Shown here one piece after another: positions 23,867 to 34,029 of a DNA stretch of 64,000 nucleotides. Source of the DNA: Streptomyces iranensis (GTDB lineage: Bacteria; Actinomycetota; Actinomycetes; Streptomycetales; Streptomycetaceae). The notes below the pieces were generated by a model that worked only from the letters and a program-made list of their open reading frames with translations, did not search any database and was not told the DNA's origin. The stretch covers positions 1-64,000 of the forward strand of contig NZ_JAGGLR010000018.1 in assembly GCF_017874715.1 (NCBI RefSeq), given 5' to 3'. The stretch's first letter is position 1; every line of letters begins with the position of its first letter. The translations under genes were made by a program, and so were the position numbers.

Positions 23867-24823
23867 TCAGAACCCCAGCTTCCGCAACTGCTTGGGGTCG
23901 CGCTGCCAGTCCTTCGCCACCTTCACATGGAGGTCGAGAAAGACGGGCGTACCCAGCAGCGCCTCGATGTGCTTGCGGGACTTGGTGCCCACGTCCTTCA
24001 GCCGGCGGCCCTTGGGGCCGATGATGATGCCCTTCTGGCTGGGCCGCTCGATGTAGAGGTTGGCGTGGATGTCCAGGAGCGGCCGGTCCGCGGGGCGGCC
24101 CTCGCGGGGCAGCATCTCCTCCACCACCACCGCGATGGAGTGCGGCAGTTCGTCCCGTACGCCCTCCAGCGCGGCCTCCCGGATCAGCTCGGCCACCATG
24201 ACCTGCTCGGGCTCATCCGTAAGGTCGCCCTCGGCGTAGAGCGTCGGGCCCTCGGGCAGCAGCGGGACCAGCAGATCCGCCAGCAGATCCACCTGCTGGT
24301 CGCCCTCCGCCGACACCGGGACGATCTCGGCCCACTCGATGCCCAGCTCCTTGCCGAGCCGGTCGACGGCGATCAGTTGCTGGGCCAGCTGCTCGGGCTC
24401 GACCAGGTCGGTCTTGGTGACGATCGCGACCTTGGGAGTCTTCTTGATCCCCGCGAGCTCGGTGGCGATGTAGCGGTCGCCGGGGCCCAGCTTCTGGTCG
24501 GCGGGCAGGCAGAAGCCGATGACGTCGACCTCGGCCCAGGTGGTGCGCACCACATCGTTGAGCCGCTCGCCGAGCAGGGTGCGCGGCTTGTGCAGACCGG
24601 GGGTGTCGACGAGCACCAGCTGGGCGTCGGGGCGGTGCACGATGCCGCGGACGGTGTGGCGGGTGGTCTGCGGGCGGTTCGAGGTGATCGCGACCTTCGT
24701 CCCCACCAGCGCGTTGGTCAGGGTCGACTTGCCCGCGTTGGGGCGGCCGACGAAGCAGGCGAAGCCCGAGCGGTGCGGGGTCTCCCGCTGCTCGGTCGGG
24801 GACGGGGAGGTACCGGCAGTCAT
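23867..24823 (-). CDS. era: GTPase Era, ribosome assembly factor
   Basis: 318 residues from ATG 24823. The G motifs are clear: GRPNAGKST (G1, about 23-31), the switch-I threonine in QTTRH, DTPG (G3), and TKTD (G4). The C-terminal KH domain (about 225-318) has the GIIIGPKGRRLKDVG loop that binds the 3' end of 16S rRNA. Era couples 30S maturation to growth and is essential in most bacteria. It follows the cdd-like gene on the same strand, as usual in Streptomyces. A duplicate of its final 33 codons lies 96 bp downstream. Confidence 0.97.
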   Translation of the reverse strand: MTAGTSPSPTEQRETPHRSGFACFVGRPNAGKSTLTNALVGTKVAITSNRPQTTRHTVRGIVHRPDAQLVLVDTPGLHKPRTLLGERLNDVVRTTWAEVDVIGFCLPADQKLGPGDRYIATELAGIKKTPKVAIVTKTDLVEPEQLAQQLIAVDRLGKELGIEWAEIVPVSAEGDQQVDLLADLLVPLLPEGPTLYAEGDLTDEPEQVMVAELIREAALEGVRDELPHSIAVVVEEMLPREGRPADRPLLDIHANLYIERPSQKGIIIGPKGRRLKDVGTKSRKHIEALLGTPVFLDLHVKVAKDWQRDPKQLRKLGF

Positions 24824-24905
24824 GGCCCCCATTCTCCCCGATGCCCCGACCCGCTCGGACCAGCCGTCCCGGCCTCGTACGACCGCCGGGGGCGGGTGGG
24901 CCGGG

Positions 24906-25256
24906 TCAGGCGTCCAGCGTGGCCCGGAGGGCGCCGTCGGGGCCCGCCAGCAGCACCGGGGTCCCGGCCCCACCGAGGTCCCGGACGGCCGCGCGGTCCT
25001 CCTCCGAGGCGCTCTCCGCGTCGGTCACCACGGCCGCGGCCTCCAGGGACGTGGCACCGCTCGCCACGGCCATGGCGACGGCGGTCTGGAGGGCGCTCAG
25101 CTTCAGCGAGTCGAGGGCCACGGTCCCGGCGACATACGTACGCCCCGTCTCATCGCGGACGGCGGCGCCCTCCGGCACGGAGTTGCGGGCCCGCACGGAG
25201 CGGGCCAGCGTGATGATCTTGCGGTCTTCGGGGTCCAACTGCGCTGCTTCGCTCAT
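24906..25256 (-). CDS. Cytidine deaminase-like fold protein lacking the catalytic motifs
   Basis: 116 residues from ATG 25256. It aligns by eye with the short cytidine deaminase fold (RSVRARNSVPEGAAVRDETGRTYVAGTVALDSLKLSALQTAVAMA). However, the zinc ligands and general base (CAE and PCxxC) are absent: the CAE position reads LSA and no second Cys pair exists. It therefore probably has no deaminase activity and may have a structural or binding role. The place between CNNM/ybeY/phoH and era is where a cdd-like gene usually stands in Streptomyces. Confidence 0.7.
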   Translation of the reverse strand: MSEAAQLDPEDRKIITLARSVRARNSVPEGAAVRDETGRTYVAGTVALDSLKLSALQTAVAMAVASGATSLEAAAVVTDAESASEEDRAAVRDLGGAGTPVLLAGPDGALRATLDA

Positions 25257-25354
25257 GCCGATGAGCATATGCGGGGCGTTGACCGGCGGTGACGCCGGTG
25301 GGCACACGGCGGCCCGCGCCGGGCCGCGGTGCGGCGGCCCGGCGCGGGCGATAC

Positions 25355-25394
25355 GCGGTTGTGCGGTTGTGCGGTTGTGCGGTTGTGCGGTTGT
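25355..25394. repeat. Five 8-bp tandem repeats (GCGGTTGT)
   Basis: Five exact copies just beyond the 3' end of the Ig-repeat gene. Non-coding simple repeat. Confidence 0.85.
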
Positions 25395-25404
25395 GCTCAG
25401 CCCC

Positions 25405-28386
25405 TTACGGGAGGAGCGGCGTCGGCTGGAAGGTCAGCGAGGCCGAACCCGACGACGGGCTCAGGCCCGGTGCGCCCGCGAAGGAGGCGGTGTACGTCGA
25501 GGCGGTGATCACCGTCGGCGGGACGGCGACGTTGCTGAGCGTCGCCGTGCCGCCGGCGTTGGTGACCGCGCTGCCCAGCGCGATCGGGCCCAGTACGGAG
25601 TTGGCGACGAAGGTGAGGGTCTGGCCGGGGATCGGGTTGTTCGACGCGTCCCTCAGCGTCGCGCTCAGGGTCGGGATGACGAACGTGCCGTTGATCCGCA
25701 GCCGGATGGTGGCCGAGTTGGCGGTCACGTTGGTCCCGGCCGGCGCCACGACCACGTTCTGGGTGATGGTCGGTGAGGTGGAACCGGCGAAGCAGGTGTC
25801 GCCGCCGTAGGTGGCGGTGACAGTGTGCGCCCCGGTGGTGAGGGTGTTGGTGCTGACGGTGGCCTGTCCCGCGCCGTTGAGCGTGCCGGTGAGGGTGGGT
25901 CCGCCGCTGATCACGAAGGTGACGGTCCCGGTCGGGGTGCCCGTCGCCGGCGGCACCGCGGTCACGGTGGCGGTGAAGGTCACGTTCTGGCCGGGGGTGG
26001 ACGGGTTCGGCGAGGAGGTGAGCGTGGTCGTGGTGGCCGCCTGGCCGACGGTGACGGAGCCGGAGGCCGAGGAGCCCGCCACGCCCGTATTGCCCGCGTA
26101 CGTGGCCGTCACCGCGTGCGTACCCACCGGAATGGCGCTGGTCGTCACACACGCCTGACCGCTGGCGTTCAGCGTTCCGGTCAGGGTCGGACCGCCCGCG
26201 ATCGTGAACGTCACCGTCCCGGTCGGCGTGCACGTGCCGGGCGATGTCGTGGTCACCTGGGCGCACAGGGTCACCGGCTGGCCGCACACCGGGGAAGCGG
26301 GCGTGATCGTCAGCGCGGTCGTGGACGCGGCCTGGCCGACGGTGACGGAGCCGGAGGCCGAGGAGCCCGCCACGCCCGTATTGCCCGCGTACGTGGCCGT
26401 CACCGCGTGCGTACCCACCGGAATGGCACTGGTCGTCACACACGCCTGACCGGTCGCGTCGAGCGTCCCGGTCAGGGTCGGGCCACCCGCGATCGTGAAC
26501 GTCACCGTCCCGGTCGGGGTGCAGGTGCTGGGCGCCGCGACCGTCACCTGGGCGCACAGGGTCACCGGCTGGCCGCACACCGGGGAAGCGGGCAGGAAGC
26601 TCAGGGTCGTGGTGGAGACGCCCTGGTTGACCGTGACAGACCCGGCGGCGTTCGACCCGGCGACGCCGGTGTCACCGGAGTAGGTGGCCGTCACCGCGTG
26701 GGTGCCGACCGGAATGGCGCTGGTCGTCACGCAGGCCTGGCCGGTCGCGTCGAGCGTTCCGGTCAGGGTCGGACCGCCCGCGATCGTGAAGGTGACCGTA
26801 CCGGTCGGCGTACAGGTCCCCGGCGCTGTCGTGGTCACCTGCGCGCACAGGGTCACCGACTGGCCGCACGACGGTGAGGGGGGTGTGATGGTCAGCGTGG
26901 TCGTCGAGGACGCCTGATTCACCGTCAGGGGGAGGGTCGCCGTCGAGCCCATGACGCCCCCGTCACCCGGGTAGGTGATGGTCACGCTGTGCGTGCCGAC
27001 CGGAATGGCGCTGGTCGTCACACACGCCTGACCCATCGCGTCCAGCATGCCCGTCAGGGTCGGACCACCGGAGACGGCGAACGTCACGTTCCCGGTGGGG
27101 ACACATGTGCTCGGCGGCGCGACGCTCACGTCCGCGCAGATGGTCACCGGCTCACCGCAGACGGACGGGCTGGGCGAGATGTTCGCCGAGATACCCGAGA
27201 CGCCCTGGCCCACGGTGATCGACGCCGTGCCGGTGGAGCTCGTGATGTCCGTGCTGCCCCCGTAGGTGGCGGTCACGGTGTACGACCCCGCGGTCAGGGC
27301 GCTGGTGGTCACGCACGCCTGGCCGCTCGCGTCCAGCGTGCCCGTCAGGGTCGGGCCGCCGGTGATCACGAAGGTCACCGTGCCGGTGGGCGTACAGGTG
27401 CTCGGCGGCACCACCGCCACCTGGGCGCAGATGGTGATCGCCTCACCGCAGACCGGCGCGGCCGGGGACACCGAGACCGTCGTCGTCGAGGCTCCCTGAC
27501 CGACCGTGACCGAACCGGAATCGATCGAGTCCGCGACGTCCCCGGTGCCGACGTAGGTGGCCGTCACGGCATGGGTCCCCACCGGGATGGCGCTGGTGGT
27601 CACGCACGCCTGGCCGGTCGCGTCCAGCATGGCCGTGAGCGTCGGACCGCCGGCGACGGTGAACGTCACCGTGCCCGTCGGGGTGCAGGTGCCGGGCGCG
27701 ACGACCGCCACCTGGGCGCACAGGGTCACCGTCTCACCGCAGACCGGCGAGGCGGGGGAGATGGTGAGGGTCGTGGTCGAGGCCGCCGGGTTGATGGTGA
27801 GCGGCGTCAAGGGCGAGTTGGACGGGGCGAAGTTGGTGTCGCCGTTGTAGAACGCGGCGACCTGGTGCGTGCCCACGCTCAGGGCGGGAACGGTGACGGA
27901 GGCGTTCCCGGACGCGTCGAGGGTCCCGGTCACCGTGGGCCCGTCCGCGCTGATGATGAAGGTGACCGTACCGGTGGGGGTGCCGCTGCCGGGGGGCGCC
28001 GCCGCCACACTGGCCGTCAGGGTCACGGTCTCGCCGCAAACGGGCGCGGGCGGGACGAAGGTGACGGTGGTGGTGGTCGGCGCCTGGTTGACCTGCTGGA
28101 TGGTCGTGCCGAACGAATTGTCCAGAGGATCGCTGGAGTTGACGAAGTTCGCCGTGACCAGATGGGAGCCGACGGCGAGGGTGGAGTCGGTCACGCTCGC
28201 CGTGCCGGAGTCGGCCGCGGTCTGGGTCAGCGTCACGGGGCCGAGGGTCGGGCCTCCGGCGATGACGAAGGTCACGTCGCCCCACGGAGGGGTCCCGGCG
28301 GTGATGCCGGTGACGGTGGCGGTGTAGGTGACGGATTCGCCGAAGACGGAGGGATTCGGCGTGGAGGTCACCGTGGTGGTGGACAT
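25405..28386 (-). CDS. Giant Ig-like repeat protein (nine tandem domains plus one)
   Basis: A 993-residue protein. Nine tandem domains of about 95-100 residues each have STTTLTI--SPVCG-VTLCAQV--PGTCTPTGTVTF-I-GGPTLTGTLDA-GQACVTTSAIPVGTHAVTATY-G (Big_3_5-type Ig fold). A last, different Ig-like domain (about 880-993) follows. Domains 3 to 8 share four cysteines (VCG, LCAQ, TCTPTG, QACVT), while 1, 2 and 9 lack them. Adjacent copies are nearly identical in DNA around 26.1-26.5 kb, implying gene conversion or recent expansion. No signal peptide, membrane anchor or sorting motif is visible, although disulfide-bearing Ig domains suggest an extracellular location. Adhesion, or a structural surface role, is inferred. 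Confidence 0.85.
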   Translation of the reverse strand: MSTTTVTSTPNPSVFGESVTYTATVTGITAGTPPWGDVTFVIAGGPTLGPVTLTQTAADSGTASVTDSTLAVGSHLVTANFVNSSDPLDNSFGTTIQQVNQAPTTTTVTFVPPAPVCGETVTLTASVAAAPPGSGTPTGTVTFIISADGPTVTGTLDASGNASVTVPALSVGTHQVAAFYNGDTNFAPSNSPLTPLTINPAASTTTLTISPASPVCGETVTLCAQVAVVAPGTCTPTGTVTFTVAGGPTLTAMLDATGQACVTTSAIPVGTHAVTATYVGTGDVADSIDSGSVTVGQGASTTTVSVSPAAPVCGEAITICAQVAVVPPSTCTPTGTVTFVITGGPTLTGTLDASGQACVTTSALTAGSYTVTATYGGSTDITSSTGTASITVGQGVSGISANISPSPSVCGEPVTICADVSVAPPSTCVPTGNVTFAVSGGPTLTGMLDAMGQACVTTSAIPVGTHSVTITYPGDGGVMGSTATLPLTVNQASSTTTLTITPPSPSCGQSVTLCAQVTTTAPGTCTPTGTVTFTIAGGPTLTGTLDATGQACVTTSAIPVGTHAVTATYSGDTGVAGSNAAGSVTVNQGVSTTTLSFLPASPVCGQPVTLCAQVTVAAPSTCTPTGTVTFTIAGGPTLTGTLDATGQACVTTSAIPVGTHAVTATYAGNTGVAGSSASGSVTVGQAASTTALTITPASPVCGQPVTLCAQVTTTSPGTCTPTGTVTFTIAGGPTLTGTLNASGQACVTTSAIPVGTHAVTATYAGNTGVAGSSASGSVTVGQAATTTTLTSSPNPSTPGQNVTFTATVTAVPPATGTPTGTVTFVISGGPTLTGTLNGAGQATVSTNTLTTGAHTVTATYGGDTCFAGSTSPTITQNVVVAPAGTNVTANSATIRLRINGTFVIPTLSATLRDASNNPIPGQTLTFVANSVLGPIALGSAVTNAGGTATLSNVAVPPTVITASTYTASFAGAPGLSPSSGSASLTFQPTPLLP

Positions 28387-28795
28387 GGAAGCGGCCGCCC
28401 TTTCCTGAGCTCAGGGGGATGAGCCGCCCGGCTCCGCGCGACGCATGCCACGCGGAGCCATGGCCTCTGAGCGGGGGTGCCCATACGGCCGACCTGTCTA
28501 CGTCAAAGCAGACAGGCCGACTGTCCCCCGACAGAGGTATGGGCGACCCACCAGTCGGTATCTGCAAGTAAGCGGGCGCCTACGCCAGATGGGCCAGGGA
28601 GCGGACGGCTATTCCACCCAGATGGCGCAGCGCGGGCCGCGCGTTGGCGATGCGCCGGCGCGACGGCCCGCTGTCTTGCGGGCGGGTGCCGCGCCCCGGC
28701 GCATGCGGCGGGAGCGGGGGGGCGGACCGGCCCGGAGCACAGTGTGACCCCGCCCACGGGGTGTGGACGGGGCCGCATCACGGCGTGCGCGGGGC
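28387..28795. other. 409-bp intergenic region upstream of the Ig-repeat gene
   Basis: No gene seen. It holds the start of the leftward Ig-repeat gene's leader and a hairpin (CCTGTCT 28493-28499 with AGACAGG 28510-28516). GC-rich low-complexity text near the end of the CNNM gene follows. A promoter for the Ig gene is expected but not identified with confidence. Confidence 0.5.
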
Positions 28796-30106
28796 CTACT
28801 CCGGCTCGGCCGCGGCGGTTTCACGGACCGGCTCGACCAGCACCGTGACGATGCGGTTGCGGCGGCCCGCCGGGGACTCGGCGGTCAGCCGCAACGCCTT
28901 GAGCGCGGGGTCCATACCGCCCTCGGGGACGTCCACCTCGGCCTTGGCGCCCGCGATCGGCACCCGGCCCAGCGCCTTGGCGAGCAGCCCGCCCACGGTC
29001 TCGACGTCCTCGTCCTCCAGATCCGTGCCGTACAGCTCCCCAAGGTCGCCCAGGGCGAGCCGGGCGGTCACCCGGTGGGTGCCGTCGCCGAGATCCTCGA
29101 CGGGCGGCAGCTCGCGGTCGTACTCGTCGGTGATCTCGCCGACGATCTCCTCGAGGATGTCCTCGATGGTGACGATCCCCGCCGTACCGCCGTACTCGTC
29201 GATCACCACGGCCACGTGGTTGCGATCCTGCTGCATCTCGCGCAGCAGATCACCCGCGTTCTTGGTGTCCGGGACGAAGGCGGCGGGCCGCATCGCGGTG
29301 GAGACCAGCTCGGTCTCGGCCTCGCGGTTGATGTGCGTCTTGCGGACCAGGTCCTTGAGGTAGACGATCCCGACGATGTCGTCCTCGTTCTCCCCGGTGA
29401 CCGGGATCCGGGAGAAGCCGGAGCGCAGGGCGAGGGTGAGGGCCTGCCGGATGGTCTTGAAGCGCTCGATGACCACGAGGTCGGTGCGCGGCACCATCAC
29501 CTCGCGCACCAGGGTGTCGCCGAGCTCGAAGACGGAGTGGACCATGCGCCGCTCCTCGTCCTCGATCAGCGACTCCTGCTCGGCGAGGTCCACCAGGGCG
29601 CGCAGCTCGGCCTCGGAGGCGAACGGGCCCTTGCGGAAGCCCTTGCCGGGCGTGAGCGCGTTGCCGAGGAGGATCAGCAGCGGCGGGATGGGGCCCATGA
29701 CCCGGGCCAGCGGGATCAGCACATAGGCGGCGACGGTCGCGGTGTTGAGCGGATGCTGGGCGCCGATGGTGCGCGGGGAGACCCCGACGGCCACGTACGA
29801 CACCAGGACCATCACGCCGATCGCGACGGTCAGCGCCTTCCAGGTCTCGGGGAACTCGCGCAGGCTCGCGAACGTGACGACCGCGCCCGCCGCGACCTCG
29901 CAGGCGACCCGGACCAGCAGGGCCACATTGAGATAGCGGGTGGGGTCCTCGGCGACGAGCATCAGCTTGGCGCTGCCCCGGCGCCCGGAGCGCACGGCCT
30001 CCTCGGCGCGGAACCGGGTGGTGCGGGCGAGACCGGCCTCCGCGCAGGCCGCCAGCCAGGCCACCACGACCAGCAGGACGGCCGCGGTGACGAGCTGCGC
30101 GCTCAT
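28796..30106 (-). CDS. CNNM/CorC-type membrane protein (DUF21-CBS-CorC_HlyC)
   Basis: A 436-residue protein. Four hydrophobic segments in the N-terminal DUF21 part (about residues 5-185) are followed by a CBS-domain pair (about 200-330) with PRTDLVVIERFKTI and VVIDEYGGTAGIVTIEDILEEIVGEI. The C-terminal CorC_HlyC domain (about 340-430) has LPPVEDLGDGTHRVTARLALGDLGE. Members handle magnesium or related divalent cations; the hemolysin name is historic. The ATG overlaps the ybeY stop (ATGA at 30103), so the genes are coupled. Confidence 0.92.
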   Translation of the reverse strand: MSAQLVTAAVLLVVVAWLAACAEAGLARTTRFRAEEAVRSGRRGSAKLMLVAEDPTRYLNVALLVRVACEVAAGAVVTFASLREFPETWKALTVAIGVMVLVSYVAVGVSPRTIGAQHPLNTATVAAYVLIPLARVMGPIPPLLILLGNALTPGKGFRKGPFASEAELRALVDLAEQESLIEDEERRMVHSVFELGDTLVREVMVPRTDLVVIERFKTIRQALTLALRSGFSRIPVTGENEDDIVGIVYLKDLVRKTHINREAETELVSTAMRPAAFVPDTKNAGDLLREMQQDRNHVAVVIDEYGGTAGIVTIEDILEEIVGEITDEYDRELPPVEDLGDGTHRVTARLALGDLGELYGTDLEDEDVETVGGLLAKALGRVPIAGAKAEVDVPEGGMDPALKALRLTAESPAGRRNRIVTVLVEPVRETAAAEPE

Positions 30107-30600
30107 CGGTCGGTGGGGGCCGGGGAGGGGCCGGTGACGCCCTGCTCCGCGCGCCAGCCGTCGACGATGGCGGCCTGGAGGCCGAACATCTCGACGCGCT
30201 CGTCCGCCTCCTCGTGGTCATAGCCGAGGAGGTGGAGGACGCCGTGGACGGTGAGCAGCTGGAGCTCCTCGTCCATGGAGTGCCCGGTCGGCGCCTCCTC
30301 CCCCTGCTTCTTGGCCACTTCGGGGCAGAGCACGATGTCCCCGAGGAGGCCCTGCGGAGGATCCTCGTCGTCCTTGGCCGGCGGGCGCAGCTCGTCCATC
30401 GGGAAGGACATGACATCGGTCGGACCCGGCAGATCCATCCACTGAATGTGCAGCTGCTCCATGGCGTCGGCATCGACGACGATCACCGAGAGCTCGGAGA
30501 GCGGGTGGATACGCATCCGGGCGAGCGCGTAGCGGGCGATGTCCAGCACCGCCCGCTCGTCGATATCGGTACCGGATTCGTTGTTGACGTCGATCGCCAT
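30103..30600 (-). CDS. ybeY: YbeY endoribonuclease (rRNA maturation factor)
   Basis: 165 residues, full length. The zinc-binding motif HGVLHLLGYDH gives His119, His123 and His129, and MDLPGPTDVMSFPMDE is also typical. It processes 16S rRNA ends and takes part in ribosome quality control. It begins with ATG 30600, 12 bases after the phoH stop, and overlaps the CNNM gene, so phoH-ybeY-CNNM form one operon. Confidence 0.96.
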   Translation of the reverse strand: MAIDVNNESGTDIDERAVLDIARYALARMRIHPLSELSVIVVDADAMEQLHIQWMDLPGPTDVMSFPMDELRPPAKDDEDPPQGLLGDIVLCPEVAKKQGEEAPTGHSMDEELQLLTVHGVLHLLGYDHEEADERVEMFGLQAAIVDGWRAEQGVTGPSPAPTDR

Positions 30601-30612
30601 GGGGGTTCGCGG

Positions 30613-31617
<1,005 letters not shown>

Positions 31618-31846
31618 GGGCCGGCTCTCTGGCCTGCTTCTACCTCCCGATACAAGGGTTCTCGCCGCTCGACAACCTTGGGTTCCAAGGGTACGACGGA
31701 GCACCGACAACACCCGAGCCCTTTTACTCCTATCCGCTCATCGCCCCGCTCATCCGGGGCCTCCCGCGCCCCTTGATGATCCAGGGCCCGGGGCTCCAGC
31801 GCCAGGCCCGGACCGCGCCCGTGCCACCCCCGGCCCACGCCCCGCG

Positions 31847-32962
31847 CTACGCCTGGCGGAAACCGATCGTCGGGACGGCCCGGCGCAGCGGCCAGGGGCG
31901 GGCGGCGGCCGGGAGCAGCCGGTCGAGAAAGGCGTAGCGGCGCAGCGCGCGGGCGGGCTGGTCGTCGTAGGCGCGGGCGTGCTGCCACCAGGCGGCGATC
32001 TCGACCCAGCCGGGCGCCGACAGCGAGCCGCCGAACTCCTGCACCGACAGCGCGGCGGTCAGCCCCGCGAAGGCCAGCCGGTCGGCGAGCGGCCACCCGG
32101 CGAGCGTGCCGGTGACGAAACCGGCGACGAACACGTCCCCGGCCCCGGTCGGGTCCAGTGCCTCCACGGAGATCGCGGGCACCTCGGCGGTCTCGCCGGT
32201 GCGGCCGTCGACCGCGTACGCCCCCTCGGAGCCGAGCGTGACGACGGCCAGCGGGACCAGGTCGGACAGGGCTCGGGCGGCGGCGCGCGGGCAGTCGGTG
32301 CGGGTGTAGCGCATCGCCTCCTCGGCGTTGGGCAGGAAGGCCTCGCAGTGCTCCAGCTCGGCGAGGTCGGCCGGGTCCCAGCGGCCGGTGTCGTCCCAGC
32401 CGACGTCCGCGAAGATCCTGCTGCCGCGGCGGGCGGCCTCGGCGACCCACTCCTGGCCGCGGCCGGGCACCAAGGAGGCCACGGCGGCGCGGGCCGGGGG
32501 CGGGCTGCTGGGCGCGGGCTCCTCGGGCGGCGGGGCCTCATGCCCGTGGGAGACCATGGTCCGCTCCCCCTCGTAGGCCATGGAGACGGTCACCGGGGAG
32601 TGCCAGCCGGGGATCGTGCGGGACAGCGAGAGATCGATGCCCTCGCCGTGGTCCAGGGCGTCCCGGCAGTAATCCCCGTAGTGGTCGTCGCCGAAGGCGG
32701 CGGCGAGCGAGGTGCGCAGACCGAGCCGGGCCAGGGCGGTGGCCATGTTGGCGACGCCGCCGGGGCTCGAGCCCATGCCGCGGGCCCAGGACTCGGTGCC
32801 GCGGACCGGGGCGCTGTCAAGACCGGTGAAGATGATGTCCAGGAAGACCGTGCCGGTGAGGTAGACGTCGCAGTCCGCGTCGCCGGGGCGGCGCACGTCC
32901 GCGAGCGGGTCGAGCAGGTGGTAGCCCGCCGCCGTGAGCTTGCCGCCGTCGTGTGTCGTCAC
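31847..32962 (-). CDS. PfkB family carbohydrate kinase
   Basis: 371 residues from GTG 32962, chosen because GGGAG lies a few bases upstream. An N-terminal region of about 30 residues precedes the PfkB fold, with the early GGVANMATALARLG motif. The catalytic DPTGAGDVFVAGFVTG (anion hole and Asp base) lies near residue 290. It would phosphorylate a sugar or nucleoside; ribokinase or adenosine kinase activity cannot be decided. It is in the same direction as rnz, 143 bases downstream. Confidence 0.88.
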   Translation of the reverse strand: MTTHDGGKLTAAGYHLLDPLADVRRPGDADCDVYLTGTVFLDIIFTGLDSAPVRGTESWARGMGSSPGGVANMATALARLGLRTSLAAAFGDDHYGDYCRDALDHGEGIDLSLSRTIPGWHSPVTVSMAYEGERTMVSHGHEAPPPEEPAPSSPPPARAAVASLVPGRGQEWVAEAARRGSRIFADVGWDDTGRWDPADLAELEHCEAFLPNAEEAMRYTRTDCPRAAARALSDLVPLAVVTLGSEGAYAVDGRTGETAEVPAISVEALDPTGAGDVFVAGFVTGTLAGWPLADRLAFAGLTAALSVQEFGGSLSAPGWVEIAAWWQHARAYDDQPARALRRYAFLDRLLPAAARPWPLRRAVPTIGFRQA

Positions 32963-33105
32963 CGCGCTCTCCCAGGTCTTGCCGGTCCGCCTCCGCCGTC
33001 GGATGCAGGTGCGGCCAGTGTGCACGATGGCACCGACAACGGGCCGGGGTCGGCCCACCGTCACCCTCGGCGGTCATCGGTCCCGGCGGCCCCGCCAGGG
33101 CGCCC

Positions 33106-34026
33106 TCAGCGCCGTTTGGGCAGCGCCACCGTCATCAGGTCCTGGGCGACCGTGAGCTCCCCGTCGAACCCCGCGTCCCGCGCCTGGCGCTCGAATTCGG
33201 AAGGGTCGCCGTAGCGCTGCGAGAAGTGCGTCAGCACCAGGTGCCGCACCCCGGCCCCGGCGGCGAGCCGGGCGGCCTGCCCGGCGGTCAGATGCCCGTA
33301 CTCGACGGCCAGGGCCTCCTCCTCGTCCAGGAAGGTCGACTCGATGACCAGCAGATCGCACCCCTGTGCCAGGGCATCGGCGCCGTCGCACAGCCGGGTG
33401 TCCATGATGAACGCGAAGCGCTGCCCCCGGCGCACCTCGCTGACCTCCTCGAGCGCCACCGTGCGCCCCTCGGTCTCCAGCACCCGATCCCGCTGGAGCC
33501 TGCCGATCTCCGGGCCGCGGACGCCGAGCGCGGCGAGCCGCTCGGGCAGCATCCTGCGGCCGTCCGGTTCGATCAGCCGGTAGCCGTAGGACTCGACGGG
33601 GTGCGAGAGCCGGACGGCCTCCAGCGTGTACGCGGGGGTGCGGGCCAGCACCGCGCCGTCACCGGCGACCGGCTCCTCGGTCAGCGCCACCGTCTCGCGG
33701 TAGGCGGTCGCGTAGCGCAGCCGGTCGAAGAACCGCTGTCCGCTCGCCGGGTAGTGGGCGGTCACCCGGTGCGGCACCCGGTCGAGGTTGATCCGCTGGA
33801 TCACCCCGGCCAGGCCCAGGGAGTGGTCCCCGTGGAAGTGCGTGACACAGATCCGGTCGATGTCATGGGCGGCGACCCCGGCCCTCACCATCTGGCGCTG
33901 GGTGCCCTCGCCGGGGTCGAACAGCAGGCCATCGCCGTCCCAGCGCAGCAGATAGCCGTTGTGGTTGCGATGCCGGGTCGGCACCTGGCTGGCAGTGCCG
34001 AGGACGATCAGTTCCCGCGCGGACAA
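33106..34026 (-). CDS. rnz: Ribonuclease Z (tRNA 3' processing)
   Basis: 306 residues. The metallo-beta-lactamase motif is THFHGDHSLGLAGV, with LVLTHFSQRYG further on and FDPGEGTQRQM near residue 40. It cleaves the 3' trailer of tRNA precursors lacking CCA, which matches the CCA-less tRNA-Ala in this window. It starts at ATG 34026, only 3 bases after the HIT gene stop, so it is cotranscribed. Confidence 0.95.
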   Translation of the reverse strand: MSARELIVLGTASQVPTRHRNHNGYLLRWDGDGLLFDPGEGTQRQMVRAGVAAHDIDRICVTHFHGDHSLGLAGVIQRINLDRVPHRVTAHYPASGQRFFDRLRYATAYRETVALTEEPVAGDGAVLARTPAYTLEAVRLSHPVESYGYRLIEPDGRRMLPERLAALGVRGPEIGRLQRDRVLETEGRTVALEEVSEVRRGQRFAFIMDTRLCDGADALAQGCDLLVIESTFLDEEEALAVEYGHLTAGQAARLAAGAGVRHLVLTHFSQRYGDPSEFERQARDAGFDGELTVAQDLMTVALPKRR

Positions 34027-34029
34027 GGG

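Noticed and set aside
25810..28340. Plus-strand repetitive open frames over the Ig gene
   Set aside because: They mirror the repeat DNA of the minus-strand Ig-domain gene and have no ribosome sites; codon pattern fits the minus strand.
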